NCBI GenBank assembly: GCA_030142905.1
Contig: JASJOG010000076.1
Coordinates: 62,001-126,000, forward strand
Length of the DNA: 64,000 bases
Reading direction: 5' to 3'
DNA from: Heliopora coerulea
Lineage: Eukaryota; Cnidaria; Anthozoa; Scleralcyonacea; Helioporidae
The position numbers and the translations under genes were made by a program. A model generated the notes under the pieces. The model searched no databases. It was given only the letters and a program-made list of their open reading frames with translations, and was not told where the DNA came from. Positions 23,601-48,009 of the stretch are shown piece after piece; within the stretch, counting starts at the first letter, position 1, and each line of letters begins with the position of its first letter.

Positions 23601-23629
23601 CCATCGCACTTTCTGAATGGCCTTTCCAT
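14665..23629 (-). CDS. Rho GTPase-activating protein, ARHGAP18/28/40 type
   Basis: Seventeen coding exons join in phase to 806 aa: 23491-23629, 22606-22671, 21162-21734, 20647-20951, 19763-19819, 19440-19605, 19073-19164, 18568-18592, 18001-18053, 17793-17893, 17635-17693, 17207-17289, 16291-16494, 15973-16047, 15736-15825, 15373-15616 and 14665-14753. The N-terminal FWKEFESIE and EWLKEAGF blocks match ARHGAP18/28. A low-complexity middle is followed by DLSPQDMEKVRTLALIELTA, then FGVPL and the RhoGAP domain (about 440-640) with arginine finger Arg483 in EGILRVPG and the MAPNLF helix (600-605). The C terminus has the family's FLYEVGGNIGERCLD block, a Ras-association-like end. It should switch Rho-family GTPases off in the cytoplasm. 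It is longer than human ARHGAP18 (663 aa), mostly in the linker. A non-coding first exon may end at 25687 (GTGAGT donor). Confidence 0.9.
15170..15250 (+). repeat. Decayed SINE family A fragment
   Basis: The segment keeps TTAGAGCGTCT and CAGAAGGTTG.GGG in the same order as the SINE at 1-115 but has lost the A and B boxes. It lies in the last RhoGAP intron. An opposite-strand open frame of 61 codons here is a by-product. Confidence 0.5.
16125..16240. repeat. Polypurine stretch (GGAAA-rich) in RhoGAP intron
   Basis: About 115 bp of almost pure purine on the plus strand (GGAAAGG, GGAAAATGG and similar), irregular and not a strict tandem repeat. It sits between exons 15973-16047 and 16291-16494. 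Confidence 0.7.
16815..17004. mobile_element. 190-bp palindromic MITE with TTAA target duplication
   Basis: Imperfect terminal inverted repeats (GGTCCGGTTTACACGATA against GGATCATTCACACGATA) and a second internal inverted pair around CCTGGTGTATGC make the segment foldable end to end. TTAA flanks both sides (16811-16814 and 17005-17008). TTAA fits a piggyBac-like target, or TAA a Harbinger-like one. No coding capacity. Confidence 0.6.
19317..19381. repeat. Perfect 27-bp inverted repeat with 11-nt loop
   Basis: The arms at 19317-19343 and 19355-19381 are perfect complements, separated by GACAGAGGATT. The right arm and the sequence after it (CTGAGGATAGAGCTTGACGA and on) resemble the body of SINE family A at 108-180. 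It lies about 60 bp beyond the donor site of RhoGAP exon 19440-19605. Confidence 0.85.
20397..20597. mobile_element. 200-bp MITE with CCCGTTTACAC terminal inverted repeats
   Basis: The left end (ACCCCGTTTACACAGTTAAC) and the reverse complement of the right end (AACCCGTTTACACTGTAAC) match over about 25 bp with one indel. The flanks are TTTAA-like, so the target duplication cannot be fixed. It has no coding capacity and lies in a RhoGAP intron. Confidence 0.6.
21838..22457. mobile_element. Non-autonomous pogo/Tc-like element, about 620 bp
   Basis: The element starts CAGTCAACTCTCACC after a TA and ends AGAGTTGACTT before a TA. The termini share about 10 bp of inverted repeat. The CAGTC start and TA target are typical of pogo/Tigger-type elements. 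No transposase frame is present. It lies in the RhoGAP intron between exons 21162-21734 and 22606-22671. Confidence 0.5.
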
Positions 23630-25800
23630 ACTGAAAAATCACACTTTTTCTGTAGTACTTTACACCCAGGAAAATCTTCCAAATATATTTGCTAGATGAC
23701 CAGAAAAGAGAAATATATTTGTATAATTGGGTACTAGTCCAGGTACATATGCACAACAGCTATAAATGGAAAGCAATAAGCTGAGCAGGCAATGAGGTGA
23801 AACTAAAACAAAAAATTAGCCTGTGAAACCAGCATTCCCTTGCTCAATGTCTGGGTTACAGCAAACTATTCCTACCCTTGTGAGAGCCTGGTGGCCACTA
23901 TACCCTAAATTAGTCATGGTAAACTTTTGGCAGACTACTACACTAGGGTTAGGAATGGCTTGCTGACACCTTTGGCTTGCCATCTATCACTGCTCTCTAT
24001 ATACTGTAGAACTATGTCATTGCACTGCCTGTTTGTCCCTATAATCTACTGTGATACAAGCCATGATAATAGGACAAGTACACCATTTAGTTCTTCAGGT
24101 AATTTCTCAAAAATGAGCAGCAAAACAAAGCTCTAAATGATGATAAGAATGGAAAAATGGAGCATTTGGCATCCTAATCACTCAACTATATATGTGGGCT
24201 TGATTCTAGTTATTGTGTGAGCCCATATTCCATTTACCCCTAACCAACTGGATCAATGTTGATCCATATTAGTTACCTATTCAATTATACACAACAGAAA
24301 GCACCATATCAATACTGAGGTTTTTGCAATTTTGAAAACATTAAAAGCATATAGATATAGCTGAACCAGAGTGTATAAATGCACTTAACTCCCAAACCCC
24401 CATAGCTACAAACAAGTATATATAGTTGTTGTGTGGGTGAAGCCTATCAAATTTGCCTGGTCTTCCATTAACTAACTCAGCAGGGAAATGACCAAACAAA
24501 CTGTTGGATTAGGCTTCCAGTACAACACACCACATTAAGGATGATTCGAGTGCAATGGAGCATCACAGATTTTCCTGACCCAGTTGGAAAAATGACTGAA
24601 AAGACTTTTGATAAAAGAAGACAACCAATAGCTTCTTGAAGTAATTTCTGTCATATTTTCTGCCTTATTTCCTTAAATTTATTTGCTATGAAATATGTAC
24701 TTACAAAATAAACATTTGCCATTTCTGTCATATATTAACCATTGCAACCTTGTTAACCAAATTTGTCATGTAATCTTCATAACTAGTGTTTTGTTGGTCA
24801 CAACAAACAATCAGGGTGACCACTGACTTTGCTGGTGTATGGGCAAAGGGAACACCACCTGACACAACATCTAGAATTGAGCCTACTTCAGCAAGCCCTT
24901 TCTGACTACAGAAGAAAACAATATTCCAAGGGAACATCGCATTACACATGCACCACTAGAATATACATCTACACACCCCCTACCAAATTAAAGTTTGTAT
25001 ACTAATATAGCATCAGGTTAACCAAGTCGATGCAACTGTCATTTGCCTAAAATACCCAAAGATTTAATCTTATTTACCTCGGTCAGTTATGAGTCTGAAC
25101 AGTACTTCACCAGGCTTGTGCGAAGCAGCCAAATCATCAAGTCACAAATTTGCAGACTACAAACGAACTTCAGACGGTCCGACATTCACTTGATTGAGCA
25201 AGAACAAGTAGACAGCTGTAGAGCTTGATACAAGGTCTGACGCAAAATGAAATGCTGAACTGCCTGAAATGTGTTAAGGCTTTGGTTTAAATCAAAGCAA
25301 CTTGTAAACTGTGAGTTTTAACGCAACCCAATCTAGCATTCAAGTCATGAACGGTAAATAGATAAGCGTAGTAAGCTCAGTCAATCAACGGTATTTTACG
25401 ATAAGATGTATATGTACAAACATTTCACGCTTAGGTGGCCTTGAGAGGTTGTTATAAATGTTCATCAAAAAAAGCGTACCCTATAAACTTTGAACTTCAG
25501 GTTCACTGCAGCCAGATTCGAACGTAAAAAAAATTCAAAACAAAAACAACAATAAAACCCTCTTCTTATGAGAGGTAAATAAGACCATTTGACAAACCAA
25601 GTGATGTATCACTAACGCGTCACCTGTCAATCCAAGATCAGCAATAAATATAGTCACCCAACATACATTAAACACGGCATACTCACCAAGCGTTTTCCAA
25701 AATTAGTTGCACTCTCTGTCGTTGGATGCGTTTGTTTTCTGATGGATTTAGAACTCCCTTGGACGTGGACAGTTTACAAACGGACCAATTACACTGTAGA
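23630..25800 (-). other. 5' region of RhoGAP gene with an unassigned coding-like exon
   Basis: A 3' splice site (CAG at 23631-23633) lies 1 nt before the RhoGAP ATG, and a GTGAGT donor at 25681-25686 could end a non-coding first exon. Between them, 24749-24905 on the minus strand has a good acceptor (TTCTGTAG), 52 open codons (containing AEVGSILDVVSGGVPFAHTP and SVVTLIVCCDQQNTSYEDYM) and a weak donor (AAG/GTTGCA). I do not recognise this peptide. It ends in phase 0; spliced to 23630 it would read the RhoGAP start exon in another frame for 20 codons before a stop. Confidence 0.35.
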
Positions 25801-26124
25801 TTTGATGAGGAGAGAAGTATTTATATAAAGCCAGATTGTTGATATAATGATAAGAAGAATGACTGACAAATTCGTCGTCTGAATAATCACGGGACGTTTG
25901 ACATTACCTTTCGGGGAGTGGGGCTGGGGAGAAATCACAGCGCGCAGAGGCCTGGACGTGAGTTGACGCCCGTTTAACCTGCAGTATGTGAAGATCAGTG
26001 ATGAAGACGATGCAACACGTAGACGTTGAGTCACATGAGTTAGATAAAACCGCAGCAAAAGTTGGGTTAAATTGCGATAAATTTGCTGTTTTTTCCTCTT
26101 GAATGTTTTGGCCGACGCAACAGA

Positions 26125-26281
26125 AACTATCATTATCATTATCGTTGCCAATATGATTGTCATTATCATTATCGCTGTCGTTATAATTATCGCTATCGTT
26201 ATCATTGTCATTATCATTATCGCTATCGATATCATTATCGTTATCATTGTCATTGTCACCACCATTATCATTATCATTTTA
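26125..26281. repeat. ATTATC/ATTATCG minisatellite
   Basis: Irregular tandem copies of ATTATCATTATCG-type hexamers run for about 155 bp. They resume after the SINE as TATCATTATCATC (26515-26590), so the SINE appears to sit inside the array. Ile-Ile-Met-type open frames here are artefacts. Confidence 0.85.
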
Positions 26282-26515
26282 CCACTGTGACTAGGGTTCG
26301 ATTCCGGCTCTTTGCAGTGATCTGATTAAAATTTACCTGGGTCAAATGAAAGAAGAGTGTTGTCCAGTTTGACTCTACCAAGACATCACAGGTTTTCTCC
26401 GGGTACTCCGGTTTCCTCCTGTAGTAACACTGGACCCATGAGGGGTGGCCCTCACTGGCCCTTACTCAACAGCTTAGCTAGCTGATAGGGTTATCCAGTA
26501 TAAATAAAGACATCT
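26282..26515 (+). repeat. SINE family B, copy 1 (5' truncated)
   Basis: The copy starts near the B box (GGGTTCGATTCC) and continues with a body nearly identical to 48060-48290, including the block TCTCCGGGTACTCCGGTTTC and GTAGTAACACTGGACCC. It ends TATCCAGTATAAAT(A/G)AAGAC. Microsatellite flanks both sides. Confidence 0.8.
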
Positions 26516-26978
26516 ATCATTATCATCATCGTTATGATCATCATTGTCGTTATCATCATAATCATTGTTAACCTCATCGTTATTATCAAAATTCCCAAAC
26601 CTTGACTAGGCCTAACAATGTATATAATTAAGAGTATAACTGCAATCATTAGCGGTGACTACGAAGTACTTCTGAATGAAATTTTTTTCTACCTCGGGCT
26701 GGACAACTGCACAGCGGTGAAAATTCGAGTAGACAGTAGTGGTAGACAGGAGTTCAAACGTTCAAAACTTTAGCCTAGTGGCAGGCTTTCCATTCGAGAA
26801 GTGAAGCTCAAAAAGCCTGCATGAATCTCTCAGATTTCAACATCTTAATCCAAAGTATAGGCGCACGATGCTGATTGGTTCGTATTCAACTGGACTAACA
26901 AGTCAAGTGACTAGTCCAACCTGCCAGTTTTGTTCAAGGTTGACGGCATGCTTCTAGGAAATCGCACGCCTAGTAATA

Positions 26979-27077
26979 GTTAAAATATGAGCGAGAGATC
27001 TTTATGGCGATATACAGTGGCGAGCCGATGGCGAGCCATTGTTAATCGCCATAAAGATCGATCGCGAATATTTTAAC
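26979..27077. mobile_element. Foldback MITE, about 100 bp
   Basis: The arms GTTAAAATATGAGCGAGAGA and TCGATCGCGAATATTTTAAC are near-complementary and continue inward through ATCTTTATGGCGAT/ATCGCCATAAAGAT. The centre repeats TGGCGAGCC twice. No coding capacity. It is intergenic between the RhoGAP 5' end and the KYNU 3' end. Confidence 0.65.
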
Positions 27078-27376
27078 TTACTTATCAAATTCTGAGACAA
27101 TATGATGAATACTTTGTTTGGAAGTCATAGAAAAGGTAAAAACACATAATTTTTATGCAGAAATAGCTCATTTTGAACTACCTCTGTCTGTTAACTTTGA
27201 TAAAACATTAATGTTTTATTAATCAATACTTTATCCGCATTTACAAATGTTGATCAAATGTTCATTTCTTTTGAATTTTCTTCATGAATTCTTAATGAAT
27301 TTGATAAGAGCCAATAAAAGTCCAGCTAATTCTTATCAATTAATTATTACAATTATCATAATTACTATAAATTCTT

Positions 27377-41610
<14,234 letters not shown>

Positions 41611-41834
41611 TCTAATCTTTAGCTGCTTTTAATTACGAAGGAGTAGAGACAGGGCCGCCGGTTTTGTGGGCATGAGAGGTTTTGTGGGGCCCGGGGCAAA
41701 ACATCGATTTGAAGCTCTTGATGACGTCATTATGTAATAAGATCATGTTTATGGGTAAATTTTTTACTTTAACTAAACTGCCATCCGTTATGCCACTGCA
41801 CTGAACTCTAAAAAGTCTGGAACGATACCTGCAA

Positions 41835-42118
41835 ACTGTATTTTGAAGCCATCATGGAGGCTGACATGTAGGTCAATCTGCAGGTCATCCCAGTCCCCTA
41901 AGCGATAAAACACGCAACCTATTGTGAAAAACATCACCTAACTTTCGGATGTTTTGACAGTTTTCTTTTTTATCCATAGTAAGTAGAGGAAAACGTCGGT
42001 AGGACTGCATATTTGTCAGAATTAACTGTCAATGAAAAGTAAAGGTTCAATACAACTTTTTCCCACGCGTATTTTTGACCTACATGGCTGTCCCCATGTT
42101 GGCTTCATTCAATCGTGA
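41835..42118. mobile_element. Palindromic insertion nested in the left arm of the hAT element
   Basis: TGAAGCCATCATGG...ACATGTAGGTCAA near 41851-41875 has a near-complementary copy at 42076-42112. The segment is absent from the right arm of the hAT element, where the flanking sequences are contiguous. It is therefore a later insertion of about 280 bp. Confidence 0.55.
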
Positions 42119-42429
42119 AGCCTGGTACTACCACTGACCTGTAAATAAGACTGGATAGAGCAACTGGGCTCAAAAAGTGAAGCCGGAAGTTAAGGAGCGG
42201 CGGCCATATTGGAAGGACCCAACGAGGTCACAAACAATATGGCGTAAATAGGAGTAGTAGCGGTTAAGCGGCATTTTTCGCCAATTTCAGGCAGGTTGAG
42301 ATGACTTGACAACGAAATTAAGGTTCCTAATCTTATTTTAAGTAATAAATAAGTATTCTGACTTTTTTTCTTGTTTCGTAAATGCTTTATTTTGCGAAAT
42401 GCACACGTCTGTATACTTGCTTCAAAATT

Positions 42430-42474
42430 CGATGGATGACTATTGAGTCTGTAAGAGACTCAATAGTCATCCAT
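42430..42474. repeat. Near-perfect hairpin
   Basis: GATGGATGACTATTGAGTCT and its complement are separated by only a few bases (GTA), inside the hAT-type element. The stem is about 20 bp and perfect. Confidence 0.85.
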
Positions 42475-42914
42475 CCATTGTTTTTTAAGTAACCCTTATT
42501 ATTTGCCGATTTTCTGTGATGTGTTTTGCCTAAGTTCTGATTCATTTGTTGCTGATAAAACCCCAGGATGTATTAAACTGCAAATTTCCCGCTGATGCTG
42601 TACATGTGTTTGAACACTTGAATCGAAATATGTGGAAATCGAACTTGGCTGTTTATTTGAAAAGTTCTAACATGAAACCTCAAAGTATGGTTTTCGTGGT
42701 CGTATTTCAGTTAGATATTCTTGCATATGACTTGCCTTCATTGTCTTAAAGTTAATATGTTGATTTGGATCCTAGATTTTACTGCTAATACCAGGTCAAC
42801 GACACATTAATAAACACCTTTCCTTGACAATCTTCACCTTTGTACCTCAGTAGTTTAAACATGTCACTATTTCTCAGGTGATAGATGGGTTGACACATGT
42901 AACCTTTGCTTGAC

Positions 42915-42995
42915 CACCTTAGTTGTTGTTGCTTAATGGTTAGAGATTCTCACTAATAATCATGATGACAGAGGTCATTTGACTCAAGTAGTCAT
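42915..42995 (+). repeat. Decayed SINE family A fragment inside hAT element
   Basis: ACCTTAGTTGTTGTTGCTTA and TGGTTAGAGATTCTCACT align with the leader and A-box region of the family A SINE. The B box is lost. Confidence 0.4.
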
Positions 42996-44960
42996 AAGCT
43001 TCCATGTTGTTTAAGCTTTCCAGTTTTTGCACAGGGTATGTTTGCACATCTGTTTTTCTGGGTATATACTTAGTTTTTCACCACAATTGACTCTACTGGT
43101 CTTCCATGCATAAGTGAACACTTACACAAATGCATGCAGTGACTGAGTAGGTTATCCAGTATTACTGTGGATTAGATTTTGGTTCTTACTGTTGCTGGAA
43201 GAGGACAAATTTAACTTTTTCTGATTTTGTATGATAAAGGTTGGCTTTTGTTTGCTTCTCAAGAGAACAATAACGAATTTTGCTGCAATACTTTGCTATG
43301 CACTTGATAAGGGCAAAAATGTGACTTTAATCAACAGAAGAATCTACCATACAGCAGACTGAGCTCTGTGAACACTTTAAAGAAAAAACCTAACTAATTT
43401 TCGTTTGACTTGGACCCAAAAGTTCTCCCTCAACTCCAACTCCCAAAGCAGCTTCAAACAACACTTCACATTAATTCACATGAATGATTTGATTACTGTA
43501 CAAGTGCAACAATACTGATCAAGCTGTAACTAGAAGCCATATCAAAAACGTGAAAAACATATTAAAAAACGTCATATTAAATCACAACAAACGGCTGTGA
43601 ACTCAAGTTTACTACATGCACTCGTGCAAACAAAATGCATTTATTGAACTATTATAAGAGTACAGAACCCATCTTCTCTGATCAGCAACATCTCGCAGTA
43701 AATTGGGTTTGCATTGTTCATTCAGTAATTGATCCCGGCAAAAGAGTTAGTCAGAGATTATTTTCGTCAAAAGCTCATCGTCATTGATACTGAAGAAATT
43801 GCTGAATTTGCTTGACAAATACAGTAATTTAAATAAAACCTCGAATACATACACTTGGTAAACCCGAGATCCGAAAAACAAGAAAACAGACTATGAAAAA
43901 AGAAAACGAATACAGAAACGGTAATATCTCCTCTTTATTGTTAAGTCACTGCAAAACTGCTAAAGTTACACAATATTATCAGCCACTTTTTTCTTACTTT
44001 AGTCACATTTCTTAAAAGAGGTGGCTGGCACTGGTCTTCGCTCGGGTAAAAATCATCGAATTTCTGCTAATTTTCAGTTACTCTGGCCACGTTTAAAGTT
44101 CTCCACCATCGAAAGATACACTTTATTGCTAAAAATGTAATGGTTAACTGGTTTTCTTTGAAATCACAACCATTAAGAGCGAAAATCATAATTCAGTAAT
44201 AGCCATATAACTACAAGTGAGTCCTTCCAATATGGCCGCCGTGAAATTTTCAGCTTCACTTCCGGGTTCAATTTTCACTGAGCGAGAGACTGGAGTTGCT
44301 CTATCCAATCTTATTTACAGATCAGTGGGTACTACGAGGTAGCGTCCCATTCTTTTTAGAGTTCAATGTGTCACTGTCTTTAATCTTCGTGACGTCAAAA
44401 GCGTAAAGTTCAAACATTTTAGGGGGCCCCTATCAAGTAGGGGGCCTGGGGCAAGTTGCTTCCCCTGCCTCCCCCCCTCGGCGGTCCTGAGTAGAGATGG
44501 GTAAGAACCTCAATTTCGGGAAAATTTGAATTTAAACATTATCCTAAAACTTATCCCGAACTGATATGCGAAATGTACAGCGGTTTCAAAATGAACTTCT
44601 CTCTGAAAAGTGCTGGGTTTTCTGGGCTTGAAATTTTGGGTAAAATGGGTGTGACGATCTAGTCACACCTAATCAAACCTCCATCTCCACGTAATTTGAG
44701 AATTTCTTTTAGACAAACGAGTTCTTTTGGGATTTTTTTTCCAAAAAAGAAGAGTGGGCTTATGATTCGCACAATAGGTTCCTCCTAGTTGTCATGTAGG
44801 AAAAGTTAAGGGTCATTGGTTTACACGATCTTTATTGTTGTGAAAAAGATTTATTGTTAAGAAATGGAATGGCCAGGGGGTATTTCAGGTTAAAAAGTTT
44901 AATAATTTAATTCCTTGAACGCATGCTCATTTGAAGATGATCCATTTCAACTAGCAGGAA

Positions 44961-45365
44961 TCAGAACCTTCTCACGGGGATTTTTTCATCGCGTTTGGTG
45001 AACATCTCAGCAACGTGCACTTCATCCAAGATCTTCAGCTCCTCAAGCTGACAAAAACACAAACGCAACATAGAAATTTCCGAGTACTTCTTTTCTACGC
45101 CCTAAGTGTAAAGTCTCGCTATGCGACCCGTTATTGAGCCAGTTATCAGAGTAATCAGACTTTGATGATACCAAAACATACAGACTATGTCATTAATAGT
45201 TCTCAAAGAACTCAGCCACCGGGAATTGACATTTTCTTCGACGACCATTGTGTTGTATTTTGTACATTTTCAGACGTGCTTACCAGCAAGTCTTCCATTC
45301 ACTTTCGGATGTCTAGGAATGAGAAAGTCCTGGCTACGAAATTTGTGGCGGGTCGCGAAGACCAT
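44961..45365 (-). CDS. Two candidate exons of an unrecognised gene
   Basis: The first, 45284-45365, opens with ATG and encodes 27 codons (contains FRSQDFLIPRHPKVNGRLA) ending at a good donor GTAAGC. The second, 44961-45047, has an acceptor (TTTTTGTCAG), 28 codons (LEELKILDEVHVAEMFTKRD and so on) and a TGA stop. The phases do not match (1 against 0), so an intermediate exon is missing or they belong to different transcripts. I do not recognise the product. A 226-codon open frame on the plus strand overlaps but looks non-coding. Confidence 0.3.
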
Positions 45366-45733
45366 GAGGATTGTTCCTTCCTGAGGAACCAATGCTTAAA
45401 TTTCGGGTCAGACGATACTCATCAGGAAGAGATCGTGCAAACTAGAACGTCATCCTGTCGTCCAATGAAAGCCACTGATGAATGCATAGATATTAATCGA
45501 AGTCTAGTAATAAAGGTCATTGCCCAGCAAATAATTTTCAGGAAGCCCATATCGCAAATAAACACATCAGGATACTTTGGGCCAAAAGGGCCTTTGCTCG
45601 AAACGTCGAGGATAGAATATTTTTATTTGTTTCAGATTGTGGCAAGCGAGAATCCCTCCCTTGGTGCTGTGTTGTTGCCCCGCTGCCTACGCTGGACCAG
45701 CCTTGTTGATGATTTTTTTAATAAGGAATTAAC

Positions 45734-45763
45734 GTTTCGTCACTTTACAAGCAACATCATCAG
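45734..45763 (-). ncRNA. Hammerhead-like motif in Penelope-like terminal region
   Basis: Minus strand order: CTGATGA, one extra U, stem GUUGC/GUGAC around a 7-nt loop (UUGUAAA), then GAAAC. It lies about 170 bp downstream of the Penelope-like coding fragment in the same orientation. Penelope-like elements are known to carry hammerhead ribozymes in their terminal repeats. The extra base before stem II departs from the canonical core, so activity is doubtful. Confidence 0.35.
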
Positions 45764-45934
45764 AGTTTCTGTTTACATGAAAATTTTCGGCTTAAATAAC
45801 CTACACGATTACAAAAATAAAGATGAGACAAGGAGAGAATAATAAGTGATGTGTCAAAACAGGGATTAAGGTGAAGGGAAGAAAAAGAAATCAAAATAAC
45901 ATGAGAGGAAAAGACCTAATGTTAATGTTGAGAT

Positions 45935-46345
45935 TTATTTATCTAATTCTGAACGGCCACTAGCTAATACTGAAAAATCATCGAAAGAAATCGGGTGTCC
46001 AGTTTCTCTTTTATATGTTAAAATGCTGGACAAAGAAGAGGGGTGAGAGATCTCATTTCCTGTGTATGCCGAAATGCCCATCTGTTCACAGATCCTGGTG
46101 TGTAAATTTCGGGTTGTTTCACCCAAATACAACGCGGAGCAGTGTTGGCACGTAAATTTATAAATGACATTGGATCTTAGGTGCATTGGAATTCGGTCTT
46201 TGAATCGGAAAAAGTGTGAAAGACGGCAAACTGGTCGAAACACAACTCGGAGGTTGATGTGTGGGTGGGCCGATGATATCAACTTCAAAAGCTGTTGGCG
46301 AATTTTGAGTCCGTGACTACCAGTAAAAGGCAATACACTCGATAA
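45935..46345 (-). pseudogene. Penelope-like element fragment with GIY-YIG endonuclease
   Basis: About 132 codons cover the end of the reverse transcriptase and the linker (TGSHGLKIRQQLLKLI, then FFRFKDRIPMHLRSNV), then a zinc-binding CQHC and the GIY-YIG-type block (VIYKF..CxxC..LYLGETTRNLHTRICEQ). The order is that of Penelope-like retroelements. The fragment is 5' truncated: most of the reverse transcriptase is absent. Confidence 0.85.
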
Positions 46346-46647
46346 CTACAATTCAGGTGCTGTGAGAAGTTTAATTGGTGTGTCGGATATAGGATGAATG
46401 CCCAGTGTGAAGGGGTCGTGTTTTCGATCGTAGTCAAAGCTTTCAGAGGCTCTTTCGCACACGTTAAATATGTAAAGTAGTCACAGTGGATTTTTAATAT
46501 AATCATAACAGAATTATATAAATAAAGATACGAAGCTTTGTAGTGGAAGCGTTAAGTCGTGCGTAGTGGACAAAGTAGTGTAACGTTTTCGAGTTGCTCA
46601 CTACCTACGATACTCATATTAATTATACATATGAACCGAATGTCTAA

Positions 46648-46767
46648 GGCCCAGTTCAAACGTCGAACTTTTCATGTCCCGAATCTAATGTCAATGAACA
46701 AAATCCTTTATTCAAACTGATTTGAATTTGATTCGGGGCATGAAAAGTTCGACGTTTGAACTCGGCC
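46648..46767. mobile_element. 120-bp Harbinger-like MITE
   Basis: Terminal inverted repeats of about 38 bp with two mismatches begin GGCCCAGTTCAAACG and GGCCGAGTTCAAACG. The 3-bp duplication TAA flanks both sides (46645-46647 and 46768-46770). A TAA target and GG-starting ends fit PIF/Harbinger. No coding capacity. Confidence 0.75.
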
Positions 46768-46770
46768 TAA

Positions 46771-48009
46771 GAATATATTACTTAATTACATTTGAGATAG
46801 AAGAAGTGTTTGTTTATTATTTTTTTTTTAAATAAATAAGACGAGTTAGATTGTTTTATATTATAATCTACCGGTTGCCACATTTTTGATGAGCTACTGA
46901 AATAGATATTACGTTCATCATTTTCACACTACGCGTTATTCTATTCGTTTTAATCCAAAACTAATATCAACCAACAACTTAAAAAATACAAAACAAAGCA
47001 TTATCCGTATGACTTTACCTTGAAAACTCAAGATAATACAGGTCAAATCAGGACTTGAATAAATCAGTAATATTTCGACTTTTTTAAACGTCATCATCAC
47101 TAGTAATATGACTTTGCAATATAGTTAGAAATAACATCACTACACTGATCATGACATTGCAATGAAGTAGAAATATCACTGATTCACCAATTGTCTTGAC
47201 TCGAATCTTAAGTGTTCGAGATGACAATATTCGGGTTGTGTTTTGTTTTATAACTCATCGCCTTGGAGAACATCTTTTTATTAAAAATTTTCCTTTAGAC
47301 CGTGTGATAGTCTGATGTTCAGGAAATCCTTTGTTCTATGCGAGGAGGCCCTTAAATGAACTGCATCGCGGGGTATGTGACCATGGTCAGGCATCGCGGG
47401 CACTACCCATTCAATGAGTTTTCAACAAATACGATTGGGTGAAAGCGTCGATGTGTTTGGTAGGAGTATAAAACACTTTTCACGACAAAGTAGGGCATTT
47501 TTTATCTTATTAAAATACTCAGGTGACAGGAGACTTTCAGTCCTTTATTGTTCTTATGATGTCGACTGCTTAACTAGACAGCAGATTATAGGATTAATGT
47601 CACAATTCATTACACTCACATCCAGGACAGCTACCTTATTTGGAAATAACACGTAAATTAATGAGTTTTTATCTGATGTGCTCATGGTAATTTTAGACGC
47701 GTGTAAGAGTTGTATGACATGCCCTCGGGGTGACACCTACCTTCGCATGGCAAAAGTATTCTGAAACAGTTCATCTTAATCTGGTGAACGATTGTTCCAT
47801 GGTAAAAAATATGGCATGCTAATATGATGGAATTTGGATGAACAGCAATGGCTGGCAACCCGTAGTAGTCTGATATTTGCTTTAACTGACTGATACGGGC
47901 ACGGAGTGAGCCTTCCAGGACGAACAGATGATAGGCTAGAAGGATCTAACATCCTGACAAGCATAAATAAAAAATGTCTGCTGTCCAGTTGTTTGCCAAA
48001 GTAAATAGC
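46771..48009. other. No gene seen
   Basis: AT-rich sequence without convincing open frames on either strand. A decayed GTGATGA - hairpin - GAAA motif lies on the minus strand at 47074-47100, related to the hammerhead-like motifs elsewhere. Confidence 0.5.

Larger units (their letters stand above)
41650..44489. mobile_element. Non-autonomous hAT-type DNA transposon, 2.84 kb
   Basis: The termini are CAGGGCCGCCG and, on the complement, CAGGACCGCCG. A perfect 8-bp target duplication AGTAGAGA flanks both sides (41642-41649 and 44490-44497). CAGGG-type ends with 8-bp duplications are the hallmark of hAT elements. Subterminal inverted similarity extends far inward: the motif around GGCGGCCATATTGGAAGGAC at about 42204-42222 has its complement at 44221-44240, and TGAACTCTAAAAAG pairs similarly. 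The interior has no transposase frame. The left end lies 39 bp from the KYNU start codon. Confidence 0.88.

Noticed and set aside
45162..45842. 226-codon plus-strand open frame
   Set aside because: No recognisable domain, overlaps minus-strand splice-like structure and Penelope-like terminal sequence; composition looks random.
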